A stretch of DNA of 64,000 bases from Microbacterium sp. Gd 4-13 (GTDB lineage Bacteria; Actinomycetota; Actinomycetes; Actinomycetales; Microbacteriaceae): assembly GCF_003095395.1 (NCBI RefSeq), contig NZ_QEIJ01000007.1:1-64000 (forward strand), given 5' to 3'. The position numbers were made by a program, and so were the translations under genes. The first letter of the stretch is position 1, and each line of letters starts with the position of its first letter. Shown piece by piece: positions 35,190 through 44,597 of the stretch. The notes under the pieces were generated by a model, which made no database searches, was not told the origin of the DNA, and saw nothing but the letters and a program-made list of their open reading frames with translations.

Positions 35190-36353
35190 ATGAGCCAGAA
35201 CCAGAACTACCTCGCCGTGATCAAGGTCGTCGGCGTGGGCGGCGGCGGCGTCAACGCGGTCAACCGCATGATCGAGCTCGGACTGCGCGGGGTCGAGTTC
35301 ATCGCGATCAACACCGATGCGCAGGCACTGCTCATGAGCGACGCCGATGTGAAGCTCGACGTGGGCCGTGAGCTCACTCGCGGACTCGGCGCGGGTGCCG
35401 ACCCCGAGGTGGGCCGCCGCGCCGCAGAAGACCACGCCGAGGAGATCGAAGAGGCCCTCTCGGGCGCCGACATGGTCTTCGTGACCGCCGGAGAAGGCGG
35501 CGGCACCGGCACGGGCGGCGCGCCGGTCGTGGCGCGCATCGCGAAGTCCATCGGTGCGCTGACCATCGGTGTCGTGACCAAGCCCTTCTCATTCGAGGGT
35601 CGTCGTCGCCAGAGCCAGGCCGAGGCGGGTGTCACGAAGCTCAAGGAAGAGGTCGACACCCTCATCGTGGTCCCGAACGACCGGCTGCTGGAGATCAGCG
35701 ACCGCGGCATCTCGATGATCGAGGCGTTCGCCACCGCCGACCAGGTTCTCCTGGCCGGTGTGCAGGGCATCACCGACCTCATCACGACCCCCGGTCTGAT
35801 CAACCTCGACTTCGCCGACGTCAAATCGGTCATGCAGGGGGCGGGGTCGGCCCTCATGGGCATCGGCTCGGCCCGGGGCGCCGACAGGGCGATCAAGGCC
35901 GCCGAGCTCGCGGTCGAATCGCCTCTTCTCGAAGCATCGATCGAGGGTGCGCACGGCGTGCTGCTGTCGATCCAGGGCGGTTCGAACCTCGGCATCTTCG
36001 AGATCAACGACGCCGCGCAGCTCGTCAAGGAGGCCGCGCACCCCGAGGCCAACATCATCTTCGGAACGGTCATCGACGACACCCTCGGAGACGAGGTGCG
36101 CGTGACCGTCATCGCCGCCGGCTTCGACGGGGGAGAGCCGTCGTTGCGGATCGACCCGGTCGTCGCGCAGCGCACCCCGGTGCCACCGGCGCTGCCCACG
36201 GTCCCCGCCGCCGACGAGGCGTCGCGCGAGCGCGACACCGTCGTCGAGGAGAAGAAGAAGGAGTCCGTCCCGGTCACCGCCAACGTGCCCGAGCCGGCGT
36301 ACGACTCGGCGTTCGGTGACGACGACCTCGACATCCCCGACTTCCTGAAGTGA
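35190..36353 (+). CDS. ftsZ: Cell division GTPase FtsZ
   Basis: A 387-residue tubulin homologue that forms the Z-ring. [15 protein letters not shown] at the N-terminus, the tubulin signature [10 protein letters not shown] (103-112), NTDAQAL, and the catalytic T7 region [12 protein letters not shown]. The C-terminal peptide [10 protein letters not shown] is the binding site for SepF and other partners. ATG at 35190 with ACGGAGG 5 bases upstream; the frame extends further up but without protein-like sequence. The YfiH gene often found next is missing; yggS follows directly. FtsR, encoded upstream in this window, is a candidate activator. Confidence 0.98.
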   Translation: MSQNQNYLAVIKVVGVGGGGVNAVNRMIELGLRGVEFIAINTDAQALLMSDADVKLDVGRELTRGLGAGADPEVGRRAAEDHAEEIEEALSGADMVFVTAGEGGGTGTGGAPVVARIAKSIGALTIGVVTKPFSFEGRRRQSQAEAGVTKLKEEVDTLIVVPNDRLLEISDRGISMIEAFATADQVLLAGVQGITDLITTPGLINLDFADVKSVMQGAGSALMGIGSARGADRAIKAAELAVESPLLEASIEGAHGVLLSIQGGSNLGIFEINDAAQLVKEAAHPEANIIFGTVIDDTLGDEVRVTVIAAGFDGGEPSLRIDPVVAQRTPVPPALPTVPAADEASRERDTVVEEKKKESVPVTANVPEPAYDSAFGDDDLDIPDFLK

Positions 36354-36401
36354 CCCCGGGCGCCGCGGGCGTGGAGCCCGCGGCGATCGAGAAGGAGTGA
36401 C

Positions 36402-37091
36402 GTGGACGATCAGCTCGCCGAGCGGCTCGCCGCCGTCGACGCGCGCATCGCCGAGGCGGCGCGCGCGGCGCATCGCGATCCGGCGGAGATCACCCGCATC
36501 GTCGTGACGAAGTTCCACCCGGCCAGCCTCGTCGAGGCGCTGTACGCCCTCGGGGTGCGCGACGTCGGAGAGAACCGTCAGCAGGAGCTCACGTCGAAGA
36601 GGGCCGAGGTCGGTCCGCTCGGCGGGCTCTCGTGGCACTTCATCGGGCAGGCGCAGACGAACAAGGCGCGAGCCGTGCGCGACGCGGCCTCTGTCGTCCA
36701 CTCGGTCGATCGCGCACGGATCGCCGACGCCCTGGATGCTGCGGGCCAGCCGGAATCCGGCGTGCTCGACGTCCTCGTGCAGGTCAACCTCACCGACGAC
36801 CTCGGCCGGGGCGGGGTGTCTCCCGAAGGCGTCGTCGAGCTGGCCGAGCGCGTGGCCGGTCTCGCCGGGCTCCGCCTCAGGGGAGTCATGGCGGTCGCCC
36901 CGCTCGACGAGGAGCCCGCTCGTGCGTTCGAGCGTCTCGCCGAGGCCAGTGCCAAGGTGCGCACGATAGTTCCCGATTCCGACTGGATCTCAGCCGGAAT
37001 GACCGCAGATTTTCCCGAGGCGATCTCGATGGGTGCGACACACCTACGGATCGGCTCGGCAATAACGGGTCCGCGCCCTACTCGCGGATAG
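36402..37091 (+). CDS. Pyridoxal-phosphate homeostasis protein (YggS/YlmE)
   Basis: A 229-residue PLP-binding protein of alanine-racemase fold without racemase domain. The PLP Lys is K37 in VVTKFHP, with [34 protein letters not shown] and the C-terminal phosphate loop [12 protein letters not shown]. It balances vitamin B6 and amino-acid pools. The ORF commonly sits between ftsZ and sepF in Gram-positive bacteria. GTG at 36402 with GAAGGAG upstream. Its TAG stop begins a TAGCCT hexamer upstream of sepF. Confidence 0.93.
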   Translation: MDDQLAERLAAVDARIAEAARAAHRDPAEITRIVVTKFHPASLVEALYALGVRDVGENRQQELTSKRAEVGPLGGLSWHFIGQAQTNKARAVRDAASVVHSVDRARIADALDAAGQPESGVLDVLVQVNLTDDLGRGGVSPEGVVELAERVAGLAGLRLRGVMAVAPLDEEPARAFERLAEASAKVRTIVPDSDWISAGMTADFPEAISMGATHLRIGSAITGPRPTRG

Positions 37092-37094
37092 CCT
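37089..37094 (+). promoter_or_regulatory. Possible -10 of sepF overlapping the yggS stop codon
   Basis: TAGCCT at 37089-37094 starts with the yggS TAG stop. Unlike the leaderless genes, sepF lies 28 bases further on and has GGAGG at 37113-37117. Confidence 0.35.
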
Positions 37095-37122
37095 CAAACC
37101 ACACGAGCGAACGGAGGATGCG

Positions 37123-37602
37123 ATGTCGAACCCGCTCAAGAAAACCATGGTGTACCTGGGCCTCGCCGACGAGGAGGAGACGTTCGATGAGCCGGCACCG
37201 CAGCCCACGAGCCGCAAGCAGCAGCAGCCCGCAGTCGTCGAGAAGACGGCGACGGTGACCCCGTTGCACCGGCCGACCGTCGTGCGCCAGCCCACCGCCG
37301 GACCGATCAGCGAGATCCTGACGGTGCACCCCAAGCAGTACCGGGATGCCCAGACGATCGCCGAGAACTTCCGCGACGGCATCCCCGTGATCATCAACCT
37401 CTCGCAGATGTCCGACGCCGACGCCCGTCGTCTCATCGACTTCGCGAGCGGTCTGTCGTTGGGCCTCTACGGTCGCATCGAGCGCGTCACCAGCAAGGTC
37501 TTCCTGCTGTCGCCCGAGAACGTCGCCGTCTCCGGCGAAGGCGCGGTCGCACAGGCCGACCCCGAGGCGACGCCGTTCGCCCCGGCCTCGTTCGCCCCGT
37601 AA
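37123..37602 (+). CDS. sepF: Cell division protein SepF
   Basis: A 159-residue FtsZ-binding membrane anchor, the substitute for FtsA in actinobacteria. The N-terminal amphipathic helix [16 protein letters not shown] is the membrane-targeting segment, followed by a variable Gln/Thr linker and the SepF core (about 70-140; [38 protein letters not shown]). A Pro/Ala-rich tail ends the protein. It lies between yggS and yggT as usual. Confidence 0.95.
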   Translation: MSNPLKKTMVYLGLADEEETFDEPAPQPTSRKQQQPAVVEKTATVTPLHRPTVVRQPTAGPISEILTVHPKQYRDAQTIAENFRDGIPVIINLSQMSDADARRLIDFASGLSLGLYGRIERVTSKVFLLSPENVAVSGEGAVAQADPEATPFAPASFAP

Positions 37603-37608
37603 TCCACG

Positions 37609-37908
37609 GTGAACGTCGTCGGCCTCGTCGCCTCGATCCTCAACGTCCTGTTGTTCCTGTACGTGCTCGTGCTTCTCGCGCGGCTCGTGCTGGAGTACAT
37701 CCCGATGTTCAACAGATCGTGGCGACCGACCGGAGCAGGTCTCGTGGCGGCGGAGCTCGTTTACACCGTCACCGACCCGCCCATCAAGCTGTTCCGCCGG
37801 TTCATCCCGCCCCTGCGGGTCGGGCCGGTGGCGATCGATTTCGCCTTCATGCTGACGATGCTGCTCTGCTTCATCCTGCTCAGCGTCACCCGCGCTCTGG
37901 CGTCGTGA
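37609..37908 (+). CDS. YggT-family membrane protein
   Basis: A 99-residue protein with two membrane helices (about 3-26 and 73-97) and the loop YIPMFNRSWRPTGAGLVAAELVYTVTDPP, the YggT signature. GTG at 37609, 6 bases after sepF. The role is unknown, but it is conserved beside sepF and divIVA (Rv2146c). Confidence 0.88.
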   Translation: MNVVGLVASILNVLLFLYVLVLLARLVLEYIPMFNRSWRPTGAGLVAAELVYTVTDPPIKLFRRFIPPLRVGPVAIDFAFMLTMLLCFILLSVTRALAS

Positions 37909-37913
37909 ACTGA

Positions 37914-37978
37914 CGCGTCGTCGACGCGCCGCATCACGGATTCGCACTTCGACATGCCGTTGAGGCTGAGACTATGCT
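37914..37978 (+). promoter_or_regulatory. divIVA upstream region: palindrome and -10
   Basis: CGCGTCG-T-CGACGCG (37914-37928) is a perfect 7-bp palindrome just after the yggT stop. TATGCT (37973-37978) is a good -10 about 77 bases before the divIVA ATG. It fits separate, high-level transcription of divIVA with a longer leader. Confidence 0.45.
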
Positions 37979-38054
37979 GGTCCGAAGCGGCACGCGGCGG
38001 TGTGCCACCCCCGACATCGGCCCCGCGACCAGATCTCTCGGAAGAGGAACCACC

Positions 38055-38678
38055 ATGGCATTGACACCCGATGACGTCGTCACGAAGCAGTTTCAGCACG
38101 TCCGCTTCAAAGAGGGTTTCGACCCCGACGAGGTCGACGACTTCCTCGACGAGATCGTCGTCGAGTGGCGCAAGACGATCGCCGAGAACGAAGAACTGAA
38201 GGCGAAGCTCGCCGCGTTCGAGTCCGGCGAGTCGGCCCCCGCTGCCGCGCCCGAGGCCGTCGAGGAGCCCGCCGCGGCTGAGCCCGTCGCCGAGGCGGAG
38301 GTCATCGAAGAGGTTCCCGCTCCGGCGCCCGCAGCCTCGAACGAAGGCCCCGCCGCCGCATCCGCCGGAATCATCGAGCTGGCCCAGCGCCTGCACGACG
38401 AGCACGTCGCCGAGGGCAAGGCGCAGCGCGACCAGCTCATCTCCGACGCGCAGTCGCAGGCCGCGAGCATCGTGAACGAGGCCGAGGCGAAGGGCCGCGA
38501 AGAGATGGCACGCCTCGACCGCGAGCGCGCCACGCTCGAAACCCGCATCACCGAGCTGCGCACGTTCGAGCGCGACTACCGCACGCAGCTGCGCAGCTAC
38601 ATCGAGGGCAAGCTCCGCGACCTCGACACCACCGCCACGCCGTCGGGTTCCACCCCGGTTTCGGCGATCGGTCTCTAG
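38055..38678 (+). CDS. divIVA: Polar growth protein DivIVA/Wag31
   Basis: A 207-residue coiled-coil protein that marks negatively curved membrane at poles and septa and recruits wall synthesis in actinobacteria. The N-terminal membrane-binding motif LTPDDVVTKQFQHVRFKEGF and DEVDDFLDEIV (about 3-36) is classical. A first coiled coil, an Ala/Glu/Pro-rich spacer (about 58-105) and a second long coiled coil (about 110-195) follow. ATG at 38055 with GAAGAGGAA upstream. It has its own promoter region and is followed by lspA. Confidence 0.95.
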   Translation: MALTPDDVVTKQFQHVRFKEGFDPDEVDDFLDEIVVEWRKTIAENEELKAKLAAFESGESAPAAAPEAVEEPAAAEPVAEAEVIEEVPAPAPAASNEGPAAASAGIIELAQRLHDEHVAEGKAQRDQLISDAQSQAASIVNEAEAKGREEMARLDRERATLETRITELRTFERDYRTQLRSYIEGKLRDLDTTATPSGSTPVSAIGL

Positions 38679-38687
38679 GCCGGCTCG

Positions 38688-39320
38688 GTGCCACGCCGAG
38701 ACCCCCTGCGTAAGGCGGCGGCCGGCGCCATCATCGCGATCCTCGCGGTGCTGGTGCTGGCCGCCGACCAGTTCGCGAAGTACCTCGCGATCGAGAACCT
38801 CCCGCCCGAACGGGTGGTTCCGGTGCTGGGCGACTTCCTGCAGCTCTACCTGATCCGAAACCCCGGAGCGGCGTTCTCGCTGGGCGAGGGCGTCACCTGG
38901 ATCTTCACCATCGCCCTTGCTGCCGTCGCCGTGGCGATCGTCTGGATCGCCGTCACCCGCCTGCGTTCGCGGGCGTGGGCGATCGTGCTCGGTCTGCTGC
39001 TCGGCGGCGTGCTGGGCAACCTCACCGATCGGCTCTTCCGCGAACCGGGGTTCGCGGTCGGTCACGTCGTCGACTACATCTCCACGCCGTGGATGATGCC
39101 GGCGATCTACAACATCGCCGACATGTTCATCGTGACGATGATGATCGGCGTCGCCATCATCGTTCTCGTGGGTCTGCGATTCGACGGCACCCGTGAGCCG
39201 CGTCGCGGATCCGACGACGCCGAGGCCGAAGCATCCGACCCCGCCTCCGACACGACGGTGGCCGGAACCGGCGCTCCGGCACGCGGCGCGGCCGAACCCG
39301 GCGACCCGGCCGAGCGCTGA
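38688..39320 (+). CDS. lspA: Lipoprotein signal peptidase
   Basis: A 210-residue four-helix membrane aspartyl protease that cleaves prolipoprotein signal peptides. The catalytic pair is D114 (GNLTDRL) and D145 (NIADMFI), with DQFAKYLA and [12 protein letters not shown] at the N-terminal side. A 40-residue acidic C-terminal tail follows the last helix and is dispensable-looking. GTG at 38688, 9 bases after divIVA. CtaC in this window has a lipobox and is a likely substrate. Confidence 0.95.
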   Translation: MPRRDPLRKAAAGAIIAILAVLVLAADQFAKYLAIENLPPERVVPVLGDFLQLYLIRNPGAAFSLGEGVTWIFTIALAAVAVAIVWIAVTRLRSRAWAIVLGLLLGGVLGNLTDRLFREPGFAVGHVVDYISTPWMMPAIYNIADMFIVTMMIGVAIIVLVGLRFDGTREPRRGSDDAEAEASDPASDTTVAGTGAPARGAAEPGDPAER

Positions 39321-39322
39321 TC

Positions 39323-40243
39323 GTGGAGTCACGCTCTTTCCCCGTTCCCGACGGGCTCGACGGCACGCGCGTCGACGCGGCCCTCGCCAAGATGCTCGGC
39401 TTCTCGCGCACCTTCGCCGCGGACGTCGCCGACGCCGGTGGGGTGACCCAGGACGGCCGCGCGGTCGAGAAGTCGGATCGACTCCGCGCGGGTGCCTGGC
39501 TGAGCGTCGAGTGGACGCCCCGGCGCGAACCCGAGATCGTGCCGACCGCCGTCCCCGACCTCGGCATCGTGTACGACGACGACGACATGGTCGTTGTCGA
39601 CAAGCCCGCCGGCGTCGCGGCGCACCCGTCGGTCGGGTGGGAGGGGCCGACGGTGCTGGGCGCCCTCGCGGCGGCGGGCTTCCGCATCGCCACGACCGGC
39701 GCCGCGGAACGGCAGGGCGTCGTGCACCGCCTGGACGTCGGCACGAGCGGGCTCATGGTGGTCGCGAAGAGCGAGACCGCCTACACCGCTCTGAAGCGCG
39801 CGTTCAAAGAGCGTGAGGTGGAGAAGATCTACCACGCCATCGTGCAGGGGCACCCCGACCCTCTCTCGGGCACGATCGACGCCCCCATCGGCCGACACCC
39901 CACGCACTCCTGGAAGTTCGCGGTCACCCCGTCGGGCAAGGACTCCGTCACCCATTACGAGACGATCGAGGCGTTCCCGGGGGCGTCGCTCCTCGAGATC
40001 CACCTCGAGACCGGTCGCACTCACCAGATCCGTGTGCACATGGCCGCCCACCGTCATCCGTGCGTCGGCGACCCGCTGTACGGCGCCGACCCCACGATCT
40101 CCGCCCGCCTCGGGCTCACCCGGCAGTGGCTGCACGCCCACCGTCTCGCCTTCGCGCACCCTGCGACCGGCGAGTGGTCGACCTTCTCTTCGGACTACCC
40201 CGCGGATCTGGCCCGCGCGCTCGAGATCCTCCGCGCCGACTGA
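39323..40243 (+). CDS. rluD: Pseudouridine synthase, RluA/RluD family
   Basis: A 306-residue enzyme that converts uridines in 23S rRNA to pseudouridine. An S4 RNA-binding domain (about 12-60) precedes the catalytic domain, which has [13 protein letters not shown], the active-site Asp D138 in [18 protein letters not shown], and [14 protein letters not shown]. Start GTG, 2 bases after lspA; the lspA-rluD pair is conserved widely (Rv1539-Rv1540). The exact rRNA positions modified cannot be read. Confidence 0.93.
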   Translation: MESRSFPVPDGLDGTRVDAALAKMLGFSRTFAADVADAGGVTQDGRAVEKSDRLRAGAWLSVEWTPRREPEIVPTAVPDLGIVYDDDDMVVVDKPAGVAAHPSVGWEGPTVLGALAAAGFRIATTGAAERQGVVHRLDVGTSGLMVVAKSETAYTALKRAFKEREVEKIYHAIVQGHPDPLSGTIDAPIGRHPTHSWKFAVTPSGKDSVTHYETIEAFPGASLLEIHLETGRTHQIRVHMAAHRHPCVGDPLYGADPTISARLGLTRQWLHAHRLAFAHPATGEWSTFSSDYPADLARALEILRAD

Positions 40244-40252
40244 CCCGCCCTT

Positions 40253-40336
40253 TCGCAGGAATGTGGCGCATTCCGGCGAATGACCGCAGCGGACTCCGGT
40301 GTCATACGCAGGGACGTGGCGCAGTCGCCCGGCGAA
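40253..40336. repeat. Imperfect direct repeat between convergent rluD and NUDIX
   Basis: A 28-base segment at 40253-40280 and a 31-base one at 40306-40336 share GCAGG-A-GTGGCGCA and CCGGCGAA. The first contains a perfect hairpin (GGAATG-TGGCG-CATTCC); the second keeps it imperfectly (GGGAC, loop, GTCGCCC). The rest of this 160-bp gap holds a GGATGCTGC motif at 40346 and nothing else I recognise. Confidence 0.6.
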
Positions 40337-40403
40337 GAGTCTGGCGGATGCTGCGCATGGCGACGAGGTCGTCGGATCGAGGTCGTCGGATGCGCGCCGA
40401 CGC

Positions 40404-40877
40404 TCAGGCCCCCTGCTCGAACCTCGCCTCGGGGCGGTCGGCGAGGGCCGACGCGATCCGGGCGCGCATCTCGTCGCCGACGTCGGCGAGGTCGTCGAGG
40501 CGGTACCAGCCGACCTCGGTCATCTCGCCGTCCGCCGGGTACGGGTCACCCGAGACCCAGGTGCAGCGGAAGGTCAGGTCGAGGTAGTCGCTCTGGTCGC
40601 CGTTGTCGTAGGTGACCCGCGGGATCTGGTGCACCCAGGCCAGGCGATCGGCGCGGATCACGACCCCTGCCTCCTCGAGAGCCTCGCGGCACGCGGCGTC
40701 GGCGGGTTCTTCTCCGGGGTCGACGATGCCGGTCACGGGTGTCAGCGCGCCGTTGTCGGACCGGCGGCCGAGGAGCACCTCGTCGTCGCGGACGACGACG
40801 GCGGTGACACCGACGAGGGGGAGCGGGCGCGTGCCGACCAGCTCACGCAGTTCGAGGACGAAATCGGGGGTGGGCAT
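40404..40877 (-). CDS. NUDIX hydrolase
   Basis: A 157-residue pyrophosphatase acting on nucleoside diphosphate-linked compounds. The Nudix box fits exactly: G50, E56, then REALEEAGV (64-72). The preceding strand TAVVVRDDEVLLGRR and the following WVHQIP and FRCTW strands match the fold. The substrate is not predictable; mutagenic nucleotides or a metabolic by-product are possible. The frame stays open far upstream, antisense to dnaE, but ATG 40877 is the start: the fold begins there and a TACCGT box lies six bases before it. Confidence 0.9.
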   Translation of the reverse strand: MPTPDFVLELRELVGTRPLPLVGVTAVVVRDDEVLLGRRSDNGALTPVTGIVDPGEEPADAACREALEEAGVVIRADRLAWVHQIPRVTYDNGDQSDYLDLTFRCTWVSGDPYPADGEMTEVGWYRLDDLADVGDEMRARIASALADRPEARFEQGA

Positions 40878-40889
40878 GCCACAACGGTA
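40875..40889 (-). promoter_or_regulatory. Leaderless promoter of the NUDIX gene (-10 TACCGT, N6, ATG)
   Basis: On the minus strand TACCGT (40889-40884), six bases, ATG at 40877, no ribosome site. It is divergent from the leaderless dnaE promoter 34 bases away. Confidence 0.5.
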
Positions 40890-40922
40890 GCGGGGGAGGG
40901 CGACCGTGTCAGAGCCCGAACG

Positions 40923-40937
40923 TAGACTCGGGGCGTG
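40923..40937 (+). promoter_or_regulatory. Leaderless promoter of dnaE (-10 TAGACT, N6, GTG)
   Basis: TAGACT (40923-40928), six bases, GTG at 40935. Confidence 0.6.
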
Positions 40938-43900
40938 GCAGCAGACTCCTTCGTTCACCTCCATGTGCACAGCGAGTACTCGATGCTCGACGGCGCGGCC
41001 CGGATCGGGCCGATGGTCCAGGAGGCGGCCCGGCTCGACATGCCGGCGATCGCCGTCACCGACCACGGCAACACCTTCGCGGCCTACGAGTTCTACAAGA
41101 CCGCGAAAGATGCCGGCATCAAGCCGATCATCGGCATCGAGGCCTACGTCACCCCGGGCACGCACCGCTCCGACAAGGCCCGCGTGCGGTGGGGCAGCCC
41201 CGAGCAGCAGAGCGACGACGTCTCGGGCTCGGGCGCGTACACCCACATGACTCTGCTCTCCGAGACGACCCAGGGCATGCACAACCTGTTCCGGTTGTCG
41301 TCGAAAGCGAGCATGGAGGGCTACTACTTCAAGCCCCGCATGGACCGCGAACTGCTCCAGACCTACTCCAAGGGGCTCATCGCCACCACCGGCTGCCCCT
41401 CGGGCGAGGTGCAGACCCGCCTGCGTCTCGGCCAGTACGACGCCGCGAAGGCCGCCGCCGCCGAGTTCCAAGACATCTTCGGCCGCGACAACTACTTCGT
41501 CGAGCTGATGGACCACGGTCTCTCGATCGAGCGCCGCGTGATGGGTGATCTGTTGAAGATCGCCAAGGAACTCAGCATCCCGCTCGTCGGCACGAACGAC
41601 CTCCATTACACGCACCAGCATGACGCGACGAGTCACGCCGCCCTGCTCTGCGTGCAGTCCGGATCCACCCTCGACGACCCGAAGCGCTTCAAGTTCGACG
41701 GCGACGGCTACTACGTCAAGACCGCCGCCGAGATGCGGCAGGTCTTCCGCGACCACCCCGAGGCCTGCGACAACACGCTCCTCATCGCCGAGCGCTGCGA
41801 CGTCGAGTTCGACACCTCGGCCAACTACATGCCGCGCTTCCCCGTGCCCGCGGGCGAGACAGAAGAGTCGTGGTTCGTCAAAGAGGTCGAGAAGGGCCTC
41901 GAGTACCGCTACCCCGAGGGCATCTCCGACGAGGTGCGCAAGCAGGCCGAGTACGAGACCGGCGTCATCGTGCAGATGGGCTTCCCCGGCTACTTCCTCG
42001 TCGTCGCCGACTTCATCAACTGGGCGAAAGAAAACGGCATCCGCGTGGGGCCCGGGCGAGGTTCCGGTGCGGGATCGATGGCGGCGTACGCGATGCGCAT
42101 CACCGACCTCGACCCGCTGCAGCACGGTCTCATCTTCGAGCGCTTCCTCAACCCCGACCGCGTCTCGATGCCCGACTTCGATGTCGACTTCGACGACCGT
42201 CGCCGCGGCGAGGTCATCCAGTACGTCACCGAGAAGTACGGCAGCGAGCGGGTCGCGCAGATCGTGACCTACGGCACGATCAAGGCGAAGCAGGCGCTGA
42301 AAGACGCCGGGCGCGTGCTCGGCTTCCCCTTCAGCATGGGGGAGCGGCTCACGAAGGCCATGCCCCCGGCGGTGATGGGTAAAGACATGCCCCTCGGCGG
42401 CATGTTCGACAAGAACCACCCCCGGTACAAGGAGGCGTCGGAGTTCCGCACCGTCATCGAGACCGACGCCGAGGCCAAGACGGTCTTCGACACGGCGGTC
42501 GGCCTCGAGAACCTGAAGCGCCAGTGGGGCGTCCACGCGGCCGGCGTCATCATGTCGAGCGAGCCGCTCATCGACATCATCCCGATCATGCGCCGCGAGC
42601 AGGACGGCCAGATCGTCACGCAGTTCGACTACCCCGCGTGCGAGTCGCTCGGCCTGATCAAGATGGACTTCCTGGGGTTGCGCAACCTCACGATCATCAA
42701 CGACGCACTCGACAACATCGAAGCGAACCGGGGGCACCCGCTCGTTCTCGAAGACCTGCCCCTCGATGATCGCGGCGCCTACGACCTGCTCACGCGCGGT
42801 GATTCGCTCGGCGTGTTCCAGCTCGACGGCGGCCCGCTTCGAAGCCTCATGCGGCTCATGCGGCCCGACAACTTCGAAGACATCTCCGCCCTCATCGCGC
42901 TGTACCGTCCGGGCCCCATGGGCGCGAACTCGCACATCAACTACGCGCTGCGCAAAACGGGTCAGCAGGAGATCACGCCGATCCACCCCGAGCTCGAAGA
43001 GGCGCTGTCCGACATCCTCGACACGAGCTACGGCCTGATCATCTACCAGGAGCAGGTGATGGCGATCGCGCAGCGCGTGGCCGGCTTCACCCTCGGCGAG
43101 GCCGACATCCTCCGCCGAGCGATGGGCAAGAAGAAGAAGTCCGAGCTCGACAAGCAGTACGCGGGCTTCGAGGGCGGCATGAAGAAGAACGGCTTCAGCG
43201 AAGCGGCCGTGAAGACCCTCTGGGACATCCTGCTGCCGTTCTCCGACTACGCCTTCAACAAGGCGCACTCGGCCGCCTACGGGATGATCTCGTACTGGAC
43301 CGCCTACTTGAAGGCGCACTATCCGGCCGAGTACATGGCCGCGCTCCTCACGAGCGTCGGTGACTCGAAAGACAAGATGGCCGTCTACCTCAACGAGTGC
43401 CGTCGCATGGGCATCAAGGTGCTGCCGCCCGACGTCGGTCAGTCGATCCGCTACTTCGCGGCCGTCGGTGAAGACATCCGCTTCGGACTCGGCGCCGTGC
43501 GCAACGTCGGCGCGAACGTGGTCGACGGAATCGTCGCAGCCCGCGCTGACGGACCCTTCACGTCGTTCCACGACTACCTCGCCCGCGTGCCCGGACCCGC
43601 GGCGAACAAGCGCACGGTCGAATCGCTCATCAAGGCGGGCGCGTTCGACTCGATGGGGGCGACGCGCCGTGCGCTCCACGAGATCCACGAGGATGCCGCG
43701 GAGGCGGCGGTCGACGTGAAGCGGAAGGAAGCGACGGGGGCCATCGGCTTCGACTTCGACAGCCTGTACGACGAGGCCGAGGAGGCCGTGCCGGCCAAGG
43801 TGCCCGATCGCCCGGAATGGACCAAGAAGGACAAGCTCGCCTTCGAGCGCGAGATGCTCGGGCTCTACGTGTCCGATCACCCGCTGGCCGGCCTCGAGGT

Positions 43901-44453
43901 ACCCCTGGCCAAGCACGCGTCGACCAGCATCCACGACCTCCTGGCCTCCGAGAGCATCGAAGACGGCGACCAGGTGACCGTCGCGGGCCTTGTGACGAGC
44001 GTGCAGCATCGCGTGGCGAAGGCGAGCGGCAATCCCTACGGCATGATCACGGTCGAGGATTTCGACGGTGAGGTCACGGTCATGTTCATGGGCAAGACCT
44101 ACCAGGAGTTCTCACCCGTCCTGCAGCAGGACTCGATTCTCGTGGTGCGCGGGCGCGTGTCCCGACGGGATGACGGGCTGAACCTGCACGCGCAGTCCGC
44201 CCTGTCTCCCGACCTCGGCGCCGTCGATGCCTCCGGCCCGCTCGTGCTGCTGATGCCCGAGCAGCGGGCCACGGAGGTGCTCGTGAAAGACCTCGCGGAA
44301 GTGCTCGAGCGGCATCGCGGCGAGACCGAGGTGTCTCTCCGACTGCACCGCGGAGGCACCGCGAAGGTCTTCGAGGTGCCCATGCCCGTGCGAGTCACGG
44401 CCGATCTGTACGGCGAGCTGAAGGGGCTGCTGGGCCCGAACTGCCTCGGCTGA
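40935..44453 (+). CDS. dnaE: DNA polymerase III alpha subunit
   Basis: This 1172-residue protein is the replicative polymerase. Order: PHP domain (FVHLHVHSEYSMLDG from residue 6, a proofreading exonuclease in actinobacterial DnaE1); C-family polymerase with GPGRGSGAGS and the catalytic triad region MPDFDVDFDDRR (D414, D416, D418); fingers; helix-hairpin-helix; and a C-terminal OB-fold (VTVAGLVTSVQHRVAKASGN and MFMGKTYQEF) that contacts the clamp and template. Length matches DnaE1, and the intact PHP histidines (H9, H11) fit active proofreading. The GTG start has no ribosome site but a TAGACT box six bases upstream. Confidence 0.96.
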   Translation: MAADSFVHLHVHSEYSMLDGAARIGPMVQEAARLDMPAIAVTDHGNTFAAYEFYKTAKDAGIKPIIGIEAYVTPGTHRSDKARVRWGSPEQQSDDVSGSGAYTHMTLLSETTQGMHNLFRLSSKASMEGYYFKPRMDRELLQTYSKGLIATTGCPSGEVQTRLRLGQYDAAKAAAAEFQDIFGRDNYFVELMDHGLSIERRVMGDLLKIAKELSIPLVGTNDLHYTHQHDATSHAALLCVQSGSTLDDPKRFKFDGDGYYVKTAAEMRQVFRDHPEACDNTLLIAERCDVEFDTSANYMPRFPVPAGETEESWFVKEVEKGLEYRYPEGISDEVRKQAEYETGVIVQMGFPGYFLVVADFINWAKENGIRVGPGRGSGAGSMAAYAMRITDLDPLQHGLIFERFLNPDRVSMPDFDVDFDDRRRGEVIQYVTEKYGSERVAQIVTYGTIKAKQALKDAGRVLGFPFSMGERLTKAMPPAVMGKDMPLGGMFDKNHPRYKEASEFRTVIETDAEAKTVFDTAVGLENLKRQWGVHAAGVIMSSEPLIDIIPIMRREQDGQIVTQFDYPACESLGLIKMDFLGLRNLTIINDALDNIEANRGHPLVLEDLPLDDRGAYDLLTRGDSLGVFQLDGGPLRSLMRLMRPDNFEDISALIALYRPGPMGANSHINYALRKTGQQEITPIHPELEEALSDILDTSYGLIIYQEQVMAIAQRVAGFTLGEADILRRAMGKKKKSELDKQYAGFEGGMKKNGFSEAAVKTLWDILLPFSDYAFNKAHSAAYGMISYWTAYLKAHYPAEYMAALLTSVGDSKDKMAVYLNECRRMGIKVLPPDVGQSIRYFAAVGEDIRFGLGAVRNVGANVVDGIVAARADGPFTSFHDYLARVPGPAANKRTVESLIKAGAFDSMGATRRALHEIHEDAAEAAVDVKRKEATGAIGFDFDSLYDEAEEAVPAKVPDRPEWTKKDKLAFEREMLGLYVSDHPLAGLEVPLAKHASTSIHDLLASESIEDGDQVTVAGLVTSVQHRVAKASGNPYGMITVEDFDGEVTVMFMGKTYQEFSPVLQQDSILVVRGRVSRRDDGLNLHAQSALSPDLGAVDASGPLVLLMPEQRATEVLVKDLAEVLERHRGETEVSLRLHRGGTAKVFEVPMPVRVTADLYGELKGLLGPNCLG

Positions 44454-44597
44454 GACCCCGCTCGCGCGAACCCCGAGAGCAGCCAGACCGTCGTCGTCGA
44501 GAGTGACGTCGAACGTCGCGCCGCGCAGGGATTCGACACAGCGCGCGACTAAGATCGGACGGCGCGCACCCCCGGCGCGACAGCGGAGAGGACCATC

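Noticed and set aside
40878..44009. Upstream extension of the NUDIX frame, antisense to dnaE
   Set aside because: The NUDIX fold begins at ATG 40877 and dnaE is unquestionable on the other strand; the extension is compositional only.
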